Source: Cryptomeria japonica
Taxonomy: Eukaryota > Streptophyta > Pinopsida > Cupressales > Cupressaceae
Direction: 5' to 3'
NCBI RefSeq assembly: GCF_030272615.1
Contig: NC_081405.1
Coordinates: 653,688,920 to 653,752,919 of the forward strand
DNA length: 64,000 nucleotides
Made by a program: the position numbers and the translations under genes. Below the pieces are notes generated by a model that worked only from the letters and a program-made list of their open reading frames with translations, was not told the origin of the DNA and did not search any database. Positions 41,712-55,034 of this stretch are shown one piece after another (the first letter of the stretch is position 1; every line of letters starts with the position of its first letter).

Positions 41712-44700
41712 TTACAAGCTCTTTTCGGCCTCTACAGTTTCTTCAACAGGCTGTTTGGTTGCAACCTCTTCTACCTTTTCAAGGGTGCTCTCCAACTGTT
41801 TTGGATCACGGGTGGTATATTTGGTTGTCCATTCATCATACACCTCTTCTATCGGCCATGAGAAATTAATCACTTTATCCTTAGTCTTGGTCAACCTTTT
41901 CCAAGAATTTATCATTTTGTTGACTTCTGAATTGAGAAAACCATAATGTGACTTAATTTTCTCTATCTCTTGTATTGTCAAAACAAAGAAAGAAGCATCA
42001 TCTAGATCAATAATTCATTTAACTCTTGCTGACAATTTAGCTTCTATCTCCTTAAGCCACATTTGTTTGTCCTTTAATTGATCCGGGCTAGCAAAAACTC
42101 CTAGGAGCAACTCAAAAACTTCATTAGTATACTCCTTTTTGTACAAACTAACCTTCCTATCAACATTATCCACCTCTGATGCTAATTGTACTAAAACTTT
42201 AGTGATGTCAGAAGTGGATTTAATGATCGGATTGGCCCTTGCTTCATCACAGGATACACACATAAACTCTAAATCTTGCTCCCTAGGCCTGCATTTGTCA
42301 AAATGGCCTTCTCTCCCCTAAGCTCATTCCATATATCCATAATTTTACCTACATTTTTGTAGAGTAATGATGCATTCATTGTATCTGCAAAACTAGAAAT
42401 CATAGCCCTTACTCTCTCCTCATACTTCTTTGCATATAAGGCCTGAGCCTGTTTTAAGTTTTCTAATTCTTGAGGAGTAATTTCAACCATTTGAGAGCTG
42501 GAGGGTGCTGGAGATGGTGGAAACACAATGATAGGGCTAGTAGGTGGAGGCCTTGTAGAAGAAAAGGAAATCATCATTGTTGAAGACTCACCTTGATGGT
42601 ATTGTCCAGTCAACTGGCTCTACAGCTTAGCAATGATGCTATCTTTACCTCTTACCTCCTCCTTAGCATTTTTATAGGCCTTCAAAAATGTTTCCAACTT
42701 GACTTTAAGGGCCTCTTTCACTTTGGCTTCCTTTTCTGCTACTGCAACACTAAATTTTGCAGTCTCTAACATAGTGCTAGTAGCTTCCACTACCCCTGTA
42801 CTCTGCACTCTCTTCACCATCATCCCACCAAGGTAACTTGACCCTGGGGTGTCTTTGCTTTTCTTACTCTCATTTCTCTTGAGAGACCACATGACGAGTG
42901 CAGCATTATCCTTATTGAAAGTAATCCCCTCCATGGGTTTGGTCTCCTTCCTCACTACGTCTAGTACCAGGGCATTTGCTATATCCCACTCGGGTAGAAT
43001 AAGCACTCCAGCTTGTGTCACCATATCTCTCCCTTTCTCAGGGGTGATGGTTTTGAATTCTTCCATCATCCCTTGTTTTATATCCTCTTCTACTAGGGCT
43101 AGATCTTTATTAGGTTGCACAACCTTTCTCTTTTCACATCTAGAATTATATTTATCTATGTTCTGTTTCCATATAAACTGCATAAATGCTTCTGATGTGA
43201 CAAAATTGTTGTTAGCCAAGAAGGCATTAGTTGCCTACTTTATCTCAGGATCCCACTCCTGGCCTTTGAGTTTAGTGGTGGTGATATCCATTTCAGTAGC
43301 GATGGGTTCTTCTGGCATTCCTTCCTCCACTTCATCATAAGTGTAGGCATTTTCCCCTAGACTACCTAACTATAGGAGTTGCTCAGCTGCTGCTTGCTCA
43401 TTTCCTATATGGATAGGGGATTGGGATGGGGAATACAAAGGTGTATTCGATTGTACTTTTTTTCCTACCCTTTGCTTCTTTGGGCTTTCTTGGATGTTAA
43501 TGACATCTTGTATCTTCCTCTTTCCTTTAGAGGTAGAGGGCTCCCATGTCGTAGGCATCAGCACACTATAATTGGATTTCTTTTGCAGTGTATAATCACC
43601 AGGAGGAATTGCTTTGCTAGAAGCTAACCTACCTAAGATCATTCTCACCTTTTCAAGGTTACTTTTGATTACAACTTCCCTCTTCTCCTTTAGGGTCTGC
43701 ATCACATCTTCAAAGCAAACAATTAAAAACTTTATTTTCTCCTCTAGAGGGAAAAAGTTAGACAATGGGTCATAGCTGGCATCAAACTAATGCACGAAAT
43801 CCAAGGCTTTCTTATAAGCCACCCATTTATCTTTCTTTAGCTCCTGCTCATCTAGATCAAACTCATTTCTGATGAGGTCTTCGGGAAATAGAAATTGATG
43901 GGGCCTACCTCTGCATGCTACCTTCTTTCTAAACATGTCGTTGAAGAAGTCTTCGGGATCAGCACACCTGGATACTACAGTGGACAAATGATAAGACTTG
44001 AGAAAATCCTCAAAGCAATTCCAACCTCCCTTTGTTATTACAAATTGGTTGGCTATGGTGGCTACAGGGAAAATAGTCCCTTTACCCCTGCCTGTCAACT
44101 CTGCCTCTTGTAAACTACCAATTTCTCTAAGGATCTCTGTAATTCCCACTTTGAGAGGGACCTGGTAAGGTCGAAAAAATGGGGTGCCTCTAAAACCAAA
44201 CACTCTGAAAACTGTCTAGACTAGATACAAGTAGATGTCACCCCAATTGTGAACAATTTTTATGTTCTCTGTGAATTCTTTTGGTCTTATGAATTCCAAA
44301 AGAACCTTGGCGATTCTTGGGTTCTCCGAGTAGAGGAGAGTCCTGATCTTGGATGCAAAGCATTTGTCAAACTTCAAGAAACTGGCATCCTCTCTACCCA
44401 TGACAACATAGTACGCCATAATTGTACCGACATTTTTTCTCCTTCTTTCTCCTTGACAAGGTCCAGTCCACTGGCAAAGTAATCACCACCTTTGAAAAGA
44501 AAAAGATGCATCGGGAGTGAGTACCATCCGAAAGGCCGAAAATCTGAGCAATCATTAACAAGAAATGATTTGGCATATTTGCTTCAGCATCTTCTCCCAA
44601 AACTTGGCAAAGTGCCCAATACATTCCTTTAGCCCTCAGGGTGAACATACTTAATGAAAAGGGCTCTTGTGTGTTGGGTCCTACAACTGTTAACCCACCT

Positions 44701-45245
44701 ATCTTCACAAAAAACTCCTTGAGAGGCCCGTTCCTGAGATGACTCCTCTGTGCACTGTAAATTTGAGCTAATGATCTGAAATTTATGGGTTCTAGAAAAT
44801 TAGTAAACTCATTAAGCCCAAAAGACTTCCTGAATTCTTCGGCATTAATCTCAATAAGGGTTTTTCCAATTATATCCCAAATGCTTCTTCTGACTGGATA
44901 ATAGTTAAGCGCAATTTGGGTCAACAAATCTATGTCCATAAATATCCCTGGGACTACCAATTTCCAAACATCTAATTCCCAAATACTATTTTGTGGGGCA
45001 GGAGAATTTCTCATTTTGAATCCAATCTTAAATAACCCCAACCTAGACAATCCAACATGTGGGTCTCTCAACCAGTTACCCTTGTCATACAGTCCTTCTC
45101 CTATCTTTAAACGGGGAGCCTTAGGCACTAATTCTTTTGCCTTCGATGCCTAATTAGTTGACAACGTCAACTATTCCAAAAAATCATCATAGACACTCCT
45201 TTCTGAATAATTAACTTTGCTAGAAAATTCTCTTTTAGGAGCCAT
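41712..45245 (-). pseudogene. LTR-encoded protein of element C, copy in the 3' LTR
   Basis: It starts at MAPKRE (45245) and ends EAEKSL at 41712. The order is the same as in the 5' LTR copy (see 55035-58676). This copy is more damaged: it has a net 108-bp loss near 44520-44550 that shifts the frame around the LMIAQI segment. TAG stops replace Gln codons in the N-terminus (LE-stop-LTLSTN-stop-A) and at FVH-stop-FD. It also has a TAG near 44217 and a TGA near 42015. Where the other copy has TAG after DKGN, this one still has Trp (DKGNWLRDPH). Three TAG stops are shared with the other LTR and so predate insertion. Confidence 0.7.
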
Positions 45246-45924
45246 TTAGAAAACGTAAGAAATGAATACCACTCCTAGACAATTCTGTGACGAATCAATT
45301 ATCTTATCTAAAACACACCACACAGGAATTGCTACACAGGAGAATGAGAAAACTTGTTCTTCACTTGAAGGAATTTGATCTGCAACTGAATGAACTTGCT
45401 CTCTACCTGAAGAAAATAGCTCTGCATCCGCTCCTCTGCAAAATTCATTAAAAGATATCTTCACTCGATTGATAGGAAATCAAATATTGTACTCAGGGTC
45501 TTAACTACAACATTGATTCTGCATGCTTCGGCCATCCCTTCAAAATTGAATTCATAGGAGAATTCGTATTTTTTGCTCCAATGAGTCACAATGTTCCTGC
45601 AAGTCTTTCATTTTTCTCTTTCGTAGCTTCGCAAAGCATAACTATCGGGCAGCTTGTTCCTGCGAAATAGCATCGACTGTCCGATCAAAAGAAACTTGAT
45701 CGAGCATTATACTGACTAACAACTTTGGCTCCGCGCTGGGCCCCACTTCTCTATTGGCTACATGATACCACATGGCGCTCAACCACTGGCCTTGAAACTT
45801 CTTTCACATTCAACTCAATGCTGGCCACGTGTATTTCTTTTATACCGCCGGTTCCACCTTGGCGGGCCCACAATTTTCTTCTTAGACCACGTGTCGCCGA
45901 ACACGTTGCCATCTATCATGACAT

Positions 45925-46350
45925 GTGGACGGCTCTCGTTCACTCTTGCTATTTCGCAGGGTATAAAGCACGAGCATCTTACCCTTGTGAAATAGCATGG
46001 GCCGTCAGATCATCTTTTAAGTGATCGACATTTAACCATCTGAATAGGCTTTCGGGAGTGGTGGGCCCTCTGACTCACTATGAACACCTGACGTCCAGTC
46101 ACCTTCAGAGATGACTCATCACTTTTTCATCATGACACGTGGATGGCTCTCATTCACTCTCGCTATTTCATAGGGTATAAAGCATGAGCATCTTACCCTT
46201 GCGAAATAGCGTGGGCCGTCAGATCATCTTTTAAGTGATCGACATTTAACCATCTGAATAGGCTTTCGGGAGTGGTGGGCCCTCTGACTCACTATGAACA
46301 CCTGGTGTCCAGTCACCTTCAGAGCTGACTCATCACTTTTTCATATGCCG
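45925..46350. repeat. 214-bp tandem repeat, two units, in the C 3' LTR
   Basis: The marker GGTATAAAG occurs at 45960 and 46174, 214 bp apart, with matching flanks (GTGGATGGCTCTC.., GGGAGTGGTGGGCCCTC). Each unit holds an inverted repeat, CGCTATTTCGCAGGGTA/TACCCTTGCGAAATAGCG. The array lies upstream of the LTR ORF, in U3. Confidence 0.88.
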
Positions 46351-47029
46351 AGAGAAAGCCACTGGGCTCCAATAAATTCTTGACAGCTGTATCCGCCAGG
46401 TCATCTCTAGGGCCCGCCTTTTAGCCTTTAATCCTGACCCGCTGACTGTTGTGACTTACGCCGCATGTCGCCATTTTGCTTTCTCTCATCAACCAGCTAG
46501 ACCGCCTAGGTGGCATGCTATGTCATTTTCGCAACTTCGCTGGTTTTAAACTACGCACAACTTCGCCTAGCGAAATAGCGAAAGCCATAGATCCATCTAC
46601 AAGATGCGTACTAGTTACCGGGCTTGACAACTTTAGGAGAAAACATATAAGGCATAAATTTTGTGATTAATTAACATGACCGCCTAGGCAAACAACAAGG
46701 GGGGACACTTCCTACGATCCCATGACCCATTACTTAAGTGAATAAAGTAACGAAAGAATAGAAACCAGAGGGTTTTAAACAAACATTAGAGGATCTAAAA
46801 TCAAAACCCTTGAACCCTTGAGGCCTAAAACAAAGCTGAAGCATTTGAAAAAGCGCCCTACTCAAAATTTCAACAAACTATAGCCAATCATGGGAAAAGA
46901 AAAGCCCATTTTAAATCAGTGATAACAACAGCTCTGACTGGGGATGGTTGATCGCAAGGTCAACACAAGAAAACTCAGAAACTCTGGAGAAACAGACCAA
47001 AACACAGACCAAAATAGAAAAGTAGGAAA

Positions 47030-50000
47030 GGAACAAAATATGTACAAACAAAAGACCTATCGTGCATGGACATTAAGAGAAATAATACTTCAGGAAATGT
47101 CCATGCACTGGAAATTCCTGCATTTCATCATTCATGTTCTTCAAGAAATATGAATATTTACCATTTAAGTCACAAACCACAAAAGGGCCAATCCATAGTG
47201 ATTCAAATTTCTTATGTTTTCCCTTATCCTGTCCTTTTGCATTCCACTAAAGAACCATGTCATCAATTTGAAACTTCCTTAATGATGTCCTTTTATCAAA
47301 AAGATATTTTGACTACAACTGGATCTTCTGATTTCTCTTATGGGCAGAAGTCCTAAGCTCCTCCATTTCTACAATTTGGATCATTCTATTTTCCATTGGT
47401 TCAGATATCTCCATGTCCTCATTTTGCAAAAACTTATACACTGGAAGAAGGTTATTTACTGGCAATCTGGCTTGGGCACCATAGTCTAATGCAAAAGGTG
47501 ACATTCCAATGGATTTCTTCATTGTTATTCTATCTGCCCATAGAGCTAACTTCAGTTTTTGATCCCAAGATCTTTTATTCTCTTCTAGGATTTTCTTGAT
47601 GATATTCAATAGGCTTTTATTGCTCGATTCTGCTTGTCCATTCCCTTGAGGGTGATAAGGTGAAGAGTATGACATGAGTATACCATGACTAGTACAAAAG
47701 CCTACAAATTCTTTTGATCTGAAACACATGGCATTATCCATCACCAATTTTGCAAGTGTTCCAAATCTAGTTACGACATTATCAATCAGGAAATCAATGA
47801 CAACTTTACTAGTAGATCTCCTTGTAGGGATGGCTTCTATCCATTTGGTGAAATAATCAGTGGCCACTATGATCCATCTGTGACCTCTCCCTGACCTCTC
47901 AACAATCTCTCCAATAAAATCAATGCCCCACTGGACAAAAGGAGCTTCTACAGAGACTGGATTTAGGGGTAAGGCTCCTTCATACTTGAGTTTGGATGAG
48001 AATTTCTGACATGGGTCACATTTCTGAACATATGCATGAGTATCTTTAAATAAAGTGGGCCAATAGTACGCAGCCTGAATTATCTTACCAGCAGTAGTCT
48101 TAGCAGAGTAGTGAGCTACACATACTCCATCATGCATTTCAGTCAACACCTGTTTAGCTTGAAATTCATCCAAACACATTAGTAACTCTCCATCTCTTTT
48201 CCTCTAGAAAAGATCACCCTGAATGAGCACATATTTTTGGGACTTGAGTTTTAGAGTTCTTTTCTGATTTTGTGTCATTTCTTCTGGGAATGTAGCACCT
48301 CTCAAAATTTGGACTATCTCTGTGTACCAGGGTTGCCTCTCAATACTAGTGACTAAAGCATCTCTAACCTCAACATTATGTATTTCTACATTCATGAGAT
48401 TTGACTCAGTCATGAGCTTAGCCAAACCTAAACCTCTCACCAATTTGGTGATCTTTATCTCCAAATTGAATTCCTAAATTCTATTGATCCATCTACATCT
48501 CTTCCCAGTAACCTCAGACTGAGACAAAATATCTTTAACTGCAGCATGTGGGACATAGGCAATGATATTTGCATTCACTAAATATGGCCTGAAAGCTTTA
48601 ATAGCTTTAACTAGGGCATAAGCTTGTTTCTCCATGGTCTCATATTTTAGTTCTGTCGCCTGCAAAGACTTACTGTAGAAGGCTATAGGATGTTCATATC
48701 CTTCATTATCCTTTTGTAGTAATACTGCAGCCACCGTATGATATGAAGCAAAAGAAAACAGAGAAAAAGGCTTACTATAATCAGGAGATTTCAACACTAG
48801 TGCCTCCTAGATTGCCTTCTTAATCTCAGCAAAAGCTTTTGAAGCTTCTTGATCCCAGTAAAATTTTGTATCCTTCTTAAGTAATTTGACGATAGGCTTC
48901 ACTATCTCTGTGAAGTTTACAATGAACCTCCTCACAAAATTTACTGTACCTAAAAAAGATTGAATACCTTTCACATTTTTAGGTTCAGACACCTTATTGA
49001 TTGCTTCAATTCTCTCAGGGTCTATACTTACCCCCTCCTTAGAAACTATGTGTCCCAGTAGCTTTCCCTCAGTGACCCCAAAATGACATTTCTTGGGATT
49101 TAGTGATACACCAAATTCCAAGGCTTTATTGAACACCTTCTCCAGATGTCCACAATGATCATTAGCTTTCTTAGAGAAACAAGTTAGATCATCTTGATAA
49201 ACCACCATGATGATGTTTATGAATTATTTGAAAGCTACATCCATGGCTCTCTGAAATGTAGCTCCTACATTTTTTAATCCGAATGGCATTCTCACATAAA
49301 CATAAGTTCCCCATGGAGTAGTGAAAGTTGTCTTAAACTATTCAGACTCCTTTACCAGCACTTTATTATATCCTGAGAAACCGTCCATCATGGATAAAAG
49401 ATCACATCCTGTCACTCTCTGTAGCATGGCTTCCATATTTGGGGATGAGTAGTTATCTTTCAAGGAAGCAACATTTAAATTCCTAAAATCTACACACAAT
49501 CTGATGTCTCCATTCTTCTTCCTCACTGGGACCAGATTGGAGACCCATGAAGAATGCCTTATTGGTTTGATAATCCCCCCTTCTCTCAATTTGGTCAACT
49601 CTTGTTGCATTTTAGTTTCTAACAAGGAATTGATAGGCCTTTGTTTTTGTCTAAAAGGCTCAGCATCTGGAAGTAAAAGAACTTCATGCTGAAAAAGATC
49701 TTGTCTATACGCCTTTAGGTCTTCAAAAGACCAAGCAAAGACATTCTTATACCTTTTCAATAAATTAATAAGGTTAGTCCTGACATGATTGGGTAGCTTC
49801 TTTCCAATATATACCAACTTAGGGGATGATTTTGTCCCCAGGTTTACCTCCTCTAACTCTTCCAACTTAGTGGTAGACTACTGATGTAAGTGACTATCAT
49901 TATAACTGAACATGCTCTCCAACTCCACCAGCCCTTTAGGTATCTCATTGGTTTCCAACTGGACCACATCATTTCCAAACACTGTCTCTCTATTGTCTAC

Positions 50001-50549
50001 CACTTCCACTAATGCATTACAATCAATCTTTTGTCCATCATAATCATCAACACATTGGATAAACCTAAGAATGTCTTCATCATCGACAAAAACTTGCCAA
50101 TTATACACATTATTAGGAATAGCAGGCCTAGATTTTATCTCCAGAGTGAAAATATCGGTTAGCGTTGTATCATCATTTTTCAAAGCAACATTGGCTAGGA
50201 AATCTGCCATAATATTTTTTACTTTCTTTATCCAATTAATAGAAAATGCATCAAAATGCTCAATAGTATCCCAAACAACATGCTTATACTGCTTTAATCT
50301 ATCATTCTTGGATGCATATTTAGATCTCACCTGAGAGACAACCAATTCTGAATCCCCCATTACTTTCAACAGTTGGATTCCATGCCTTTTTGCAACCTCA
50401 AGTCCCAGTAACAGGGCTTCATATTCTGCATTATTATTTGTGCACTGGAATGTCAATAAAAATGAATACTTAAAAGTTATACCTGATGGGGATACAAAAA
50501 GAACCCTTGCTCCAGATCCTTCTTTGGAGCAAGCTCCATCAAAATACAT
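47030..50549 (-). pseudogene. Element C pol: extra RNase H, RT, degenerate RNase H, integrase
   Basis: The minus strand reads, in order: an archaeal-type RNase H (49878-50549: MYFDGACSKEGSG, NNNAEYEALLLGLE, GDSELVVSQV, MADFLANVA; the D-E-D-D set is intact). RT follows (about 48807-49865: [52 protein letters not shown], with Gln in YQDD). The ordinary gypsy RNase H (48474-48797) has lost its Asp residues (FSFASYHTVAAVLLQ, AYVPHAAVKDIL). The integrase (about 47313-48179) has H-H-C-C (MHDGV, AHYSAKTT, KCDPCQK) and D-D-E (GIDFIGE, MDNAMCF, QAESSNKSL), then a GPF-type C-terminus (SLWIGPFVV near 47190). Stops lie near 48180, 48475, 48805, 49215, 49335, 49868 and 47245. It was the copying and integration machinery and is now broken. 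Confidence 0.9.
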
Positions 50550-51917
50550 CTACCACAACCCATACTGGTGTGCTTGTAGCTCGACCACAATAGGGTCAGT
50601 ATTCTTCAATTGAGGTAAAATTGGTTGAAGTCTAAAGTTATTTAGATCTACATCGATCATACAATTAAGCATACTAGGGTCTACATTTTCAATTACCCTA
50701 GGAGCTCATGGCTCTCTGTATAATTTGACCTAATTACCATTAATAGGAATGGTAGCATAGGATAAGTCCAGTTGAACATTTCCCCCTACTGTTGTTGCCC
50801 ACTACCTGGAAAGTAACATACCATAGTGGGGTTTAGTGTCAGTAACAATAACATCCATTTTGTAAGTGGCTTCAGGGAATGCTGCTATTTTTACTTCTAC
50901 ATCTTTCATTGTACCTATCACAGGTACTTCTCTGTTATCCATGGCATAGCATTTCCCATAAACAGTGGTTACTGATAACCCTAATTCTTTCATAACACCA
51001 TAGGGCATTACACTAGTAGCAGCTCCTGAATCTATCATGTAGTTTTTAATCAACTGGTTATTGACTAACAAAGTAACATAGAAGGGATCTACCTGAGAAG
51101 GCTCCTGAGTGATAGTGGTTCCAACATAAACCTCTGGGGTTTGGAACTCTTGATCCTTTCCAACTTTAGCTGAACCAGTGGGTAATACTGTGTCACTATC
51201 AGATATACTAGAGAATAAAGACAAAGCTACATCCTTATGTTCTTTAATATTTAGTAATTCTACTAATGGAACAGTGACCTTCATTTGAGTTAGAGCTTGG
51301 GCCATGTCAAATGTAGAACTACTGCACTTTTCAGTGTTAGTCCTAACTCTTTCTGTTTTGAATTGACTTGCCCTTTGTACATCACCAACATTTTTATCTT
51401 CTTTGCCTTTAGGTACATCTTTAACTTGTTCCCCTTTTTCTTGACCAACCTTAGGAACAGTAATAGCACTACTTGATGCCCCCCTTTTTGTAACTTCCTT
51501 TACAAACATAGAACCCGACTCACCCTGATAAGTGTCTCTCTTGGTGCTTCTCAGGTTATAGTTATGTTTTGCTTTGGCAATTGCATCTTTAGTGAGATTT
51601 CTAACTTCTTCCTCACTAGGCCTCCTAAGATGAACCTCTTCATCTTCAATTATTACCACATTCAATGTAGGATGCCAATCTAAGGCTAACTGCCCTTGCA
51701 CTAGCTTTTCATTATCCAGCACATCACTGTATTCACTTTGCACGGATTCCTCATCACTTTCTATGATGGTTTCAAACATATTAATGTTAGGCTCTGCTTC
51801 TGGTCTCATAGATTCTTCAAGAGCTTGAGCCACTGCACACTGATGAGGAGAATGTGGTCCATCACAAGCAATACACCAAGGAGTATTTTCTATATTGTGA
51901 ACAGTTTTCCCTTTCAA
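50550..51917 (-). pseudogene. Element C zinc finger and aspartic protease
   Basis: This frame starts at MKGKTVHNIE with a variant zinc finger, CIACDGPHSPHQC (about 51850). A long polar linker follows, then the protease: YMIDSGAATSVMPYG near 51040 has the DSG-A/T active site, with MDNREVPVIGTM downstream. It ends HYGMLLSR at 50802. After a stop, the protease C-terminus continues (LDLSYATIPINGN). The protease would cut the polyprotein into Gag and Pol parts. The frame differs from the gag frame before it, so a shift lies near 51900. Confidence 0.85.
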
Positions 51918-53895
51918 GGGATCTGGTGTGTCTTGACTTTGGGTATTTTGGGCTTCTCAATTTGGGGTTTACCATCCTTCCAATTGGTATTATATGGCAT
52001 ATCATGTTAGGGGGTCTATCTTGCCAGTTATAATGAGGTTTATCATTTTTGTTAACCTTGGCAGTCAAATCTTTCATAGCAGTAACCAATTTCTCTATCT
52101 TATCATCTTCTTTAGCAACTTTATTAGGTTGTTGTTTGGTTTCTTGCCATAATCTACCATCTGTCCTTCTTTCTAATTTCCCAGATGCTTTTCTGTTACT
52201 TTCTACATTTATGGCAATTCTAAAAGCATCTCTCAAGTTATGGGGATTTTTATCTCTCAAGATATAGGCCATCTTGGAATCAAATGCATTGTAATATGTA
52301 TTAAGACACATGTTATCATCTAGCCTCATCACTTGATACAATCTGTGCATGGCTTTCTGGAATCTGGCATTGAAATCAGTGACCATTTCATTCTTAGATT
52401 TTCTAATATTGTTGAACTCATTTAGCATGAAACTCACATTAGTCTTGTCACCATACTGCTCTTGAAAACAATTTTTAAAATCTTCCCATGACCCTATGCT
52501 ATTGACTGGAAGACCTCTGTACCAATCTCTTGCATCATCAACCAGGGATTAAACAAATAGTTTCATAATAACATCTTCATCTACTATCTCATAATCATTT
52601 ATTAGATCCCCAAAGGATTTCAAGTGTTCCTCAGCACTAATTGCATTATTCCCAACAAATTTATGGAGTCTGTCTCTTAACTCAGTGGGAACATGATTTG
52701 GATATCCCGGGATCCCATCAAAGAACAATTGTCTGTATTGTTCTAAATTGATTGGTCTTCTTTGAAAAGGGGTAATAGCATTGTTATTTCCCATGGCCAT
52801 TTTAGCTTTTGGGATTGGAGATTATGGTATTTGAGTGCACTGTTTATTCTTAGGTATTTGGCTTACTAACACAATATTAGCTTGTACTGCAGGTCGAGTA
52901 TTGGCTTGAGAAAAGGAAATGTGTTGGGGATTAGGCTTGCTAAGATCTTCTGATGAGAATGTAATAGGGGGAGCCTTTAAGTAATTAATCTTTCTTTTCA
53001 CTTCCTGATTTGCTGCTTCTAACTCAGCCTTTTCCAATTCCATTTGGAGATCTTCCTTTTCTTTCCTCATCCTTTCCATCTCTCTCTCATGTGCTAGAAG
53101 CCTATAAGAGATCTCTTCTGTAGTTTTAGATTCTATTCCATCATCTACCCATTTCTGTTTTCCTTTATCTAGATTTTCTTTAGGAAGCTGGGAGTCATTA
53201 AATACCTCCCTAGTTGGCTAGGCTACTGACTTACAAGCTTGTTTAGTTTTGGGGATTAGAATTTCTCTAATCACAGGGCCTTCCTCATCACTTTTTTCTT
53301 TCTCCTTAGCAAGTACTTCAAGATCAGCTATCTGTCTAAGAAGCCTATCTCTTTCCATTAGTTTGACTTTAACTTCCTTCTCCTTATTTGCCTCCTTTTG
53401 GGCTCTTAGGGAGATTAAATGATGGACTCTTCTATTTAAACCTTCAATCTCTTGAGACACTTTATCCTCATCAAGGAAGTTTTCTTCAGAGTCTGATGCA
53501 TTAACTTGATCTATGTCAATCAGACTAATGTTCCCATCAATTGTCCTAGGAACAGAGTGCCTAATTGCATTTGAACTATTTCAATCTTTTGCAAAAACAC
53601 TAACATGAGATAGATCTTGATTTAAAATAGGTGCATCATCAATATTTCCAAACAATCCCGAATGGAAATCAAAGATATCATGTTCTGAATCTTTGGAAGA
53701 TGAATTAGACTTTGCATAAATAGGCTGATTAGGCATCTTACTAGTATTATTGTTTTTCTGCACCCAAGCAGCATTTGATGGCTCATTCAACACAGATCTC
53801 TTCTGGCCTCTCCGTGACTGTTCTGGCAGACCTTCTTGCAAGGTTTCACGAGGATGTTTCTTCATGAATGATCTCGTGTTTTTTGCTCCTTGCAT
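51862..53895 (-). pseudogene. Element C gag
   Basis: The likely start is MQGAKNTRSF at 53895. The N-terminal half is charged and coiled-coil-rich (EIEGLNRRVHHLIS; REMERMRKEKEDLQMELEKAE). The C-terminal half carries the retrotransposon Gag domain: YPNHVPTELRDRLHKFVG, DDARDWYRGLPVNSIGSWEDFKN and FMLNEFNNIRKSKNEMVTDFNARF. In-frame stops occur after FAKD, KSVA, TQIP and KLFV. The protein would form the particle shell and bind RNA. The upstream coiled-coil extension is longer than in simple gypsy elements. Confidence 0.85.
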
Positions 53896-54073
53896 CTCGC
53901 TTGTCTTCCTTTTAGAAATATTTGTATCTTCACAAGGACTGGTTCAAAAGTAACAGAGTCACCACCCACCAAACTATGGGAATTATGAAAACAAGCAGTC
54001 TAATCCACAAACACACAACAATTTTCTTTATAAGCCTCAACACAGATCTATGTTTATATCTTTATTGTAACTC
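53896..54073 (-). other. Element C leader between primer site and gag
   Basis: A short untranslated stretch downstream of the primer site. I see no further motif in it. Confidence 0.6.
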
Positions 54074-54091
54074 TCCCTAGCAAAGTCGCCA
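54074..54091 (-). other. Primer-binding site, element C
   Basis: The minus strand reads TGGCGACTTTGCTAGGGA, four bases inside the 5' LTR. The TGGCGACT.. type is common in Tat/Ogre elements, and I recall it as complementary to an arginine tRNA. The tRNA identity was not checked. Confidence 0.75.
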
Positions 54092-55034
54092 CTTTTGTTG
54101 GCTTCAAAATCTGATTCTCTTTAACATCCTTAAAATAATATGATTGAACTCGGTGCAGAAGAGACATCAAAGATAAGGAAATTCTCAAGACAACATATGA
54201 CAAGGTTTGATTGAACCTTCTACACTTCGGACTTACTCACAGCCCAGGTGGGTATACCTTTGTGAATTGAATTCACACTTTCAAACATAAACCCACAGCA
54301 AACCAGTCCAGAAAACCAGTGGATCTATTCACCTTGAAATTAACTGAAAACAAAGAATGGAAATTATACTTAAATTCAGCATTTCGATCAACAAAACATG
54401 CAATAAACAACTTCAATCAATACCAATGCCTTATCCAAGGTCACAGAGTCATCTAAACTCAAATAATACTCCTCAAACAAAATATCTTTATGCATCCCAT
54501 TGGCTTGGTTTCTATTAATCCTTGTATATGCCTGACACCTACGAGAACTTATGCATTCCAAATTAAACTATGATCATCAAAATTCAAAGTCTCTTCCAAA
54601 GAGTTTACTGGTATGAGTGATCCCCACATCTTTAATTTCCCTCCTAAAGAGAAAAGCTAGCGAACACTTCTACTAAAAATTGCTTTGCAATCCCATTCAA
54701 ACAAAATAACCCTGGATTATTCAGAATGAAAATAGTAAACAAATTGTAAACACACTTGAAGATGACACAAAGCTTCACTCAAAACCGATGGTCTGTATAT
54801 TGATATTAAGTTCAAGAAATATTACAAGAAGTTTTTGAATATTCTCCATTAGACTTAGAAAAGCTCAGATAAATTTTTGCAACGTTTTCATACAATTCTT
54901 TGCAATCCTTTTTCCTCTAGTCCTGGTATCCATTTATAACAACATGGATGCACAAATCTTCGTACTTCTCAAGAAGTGTTTGTTACAATCATTTCTTTCA
55001 AAATAAAGAGGTTACAAGTTTTTCGCAAAAACAG

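Larger units (their letters stand above)
40773..46927 (-). repeat. Element C 3' LTR (6155 bp)
   Basis: It aligns end to end with 54096-60572. Two 214-bp repeat units are present (about 45925-46350). Of the LTR, 41712-45245 is decayed coding sequence. The segment 40773-41711, downstream of the ORF, is non-coding with nothing I recognise. Confidence 0.93.

Noticed and set aside
45925-46350. CRISPR-like or satellite array
   Set aside because: Two or three 214-bp units inside both LTRs of a retrotransposon with no spacers: a promoter repeat, not CRISPR or a satellite.
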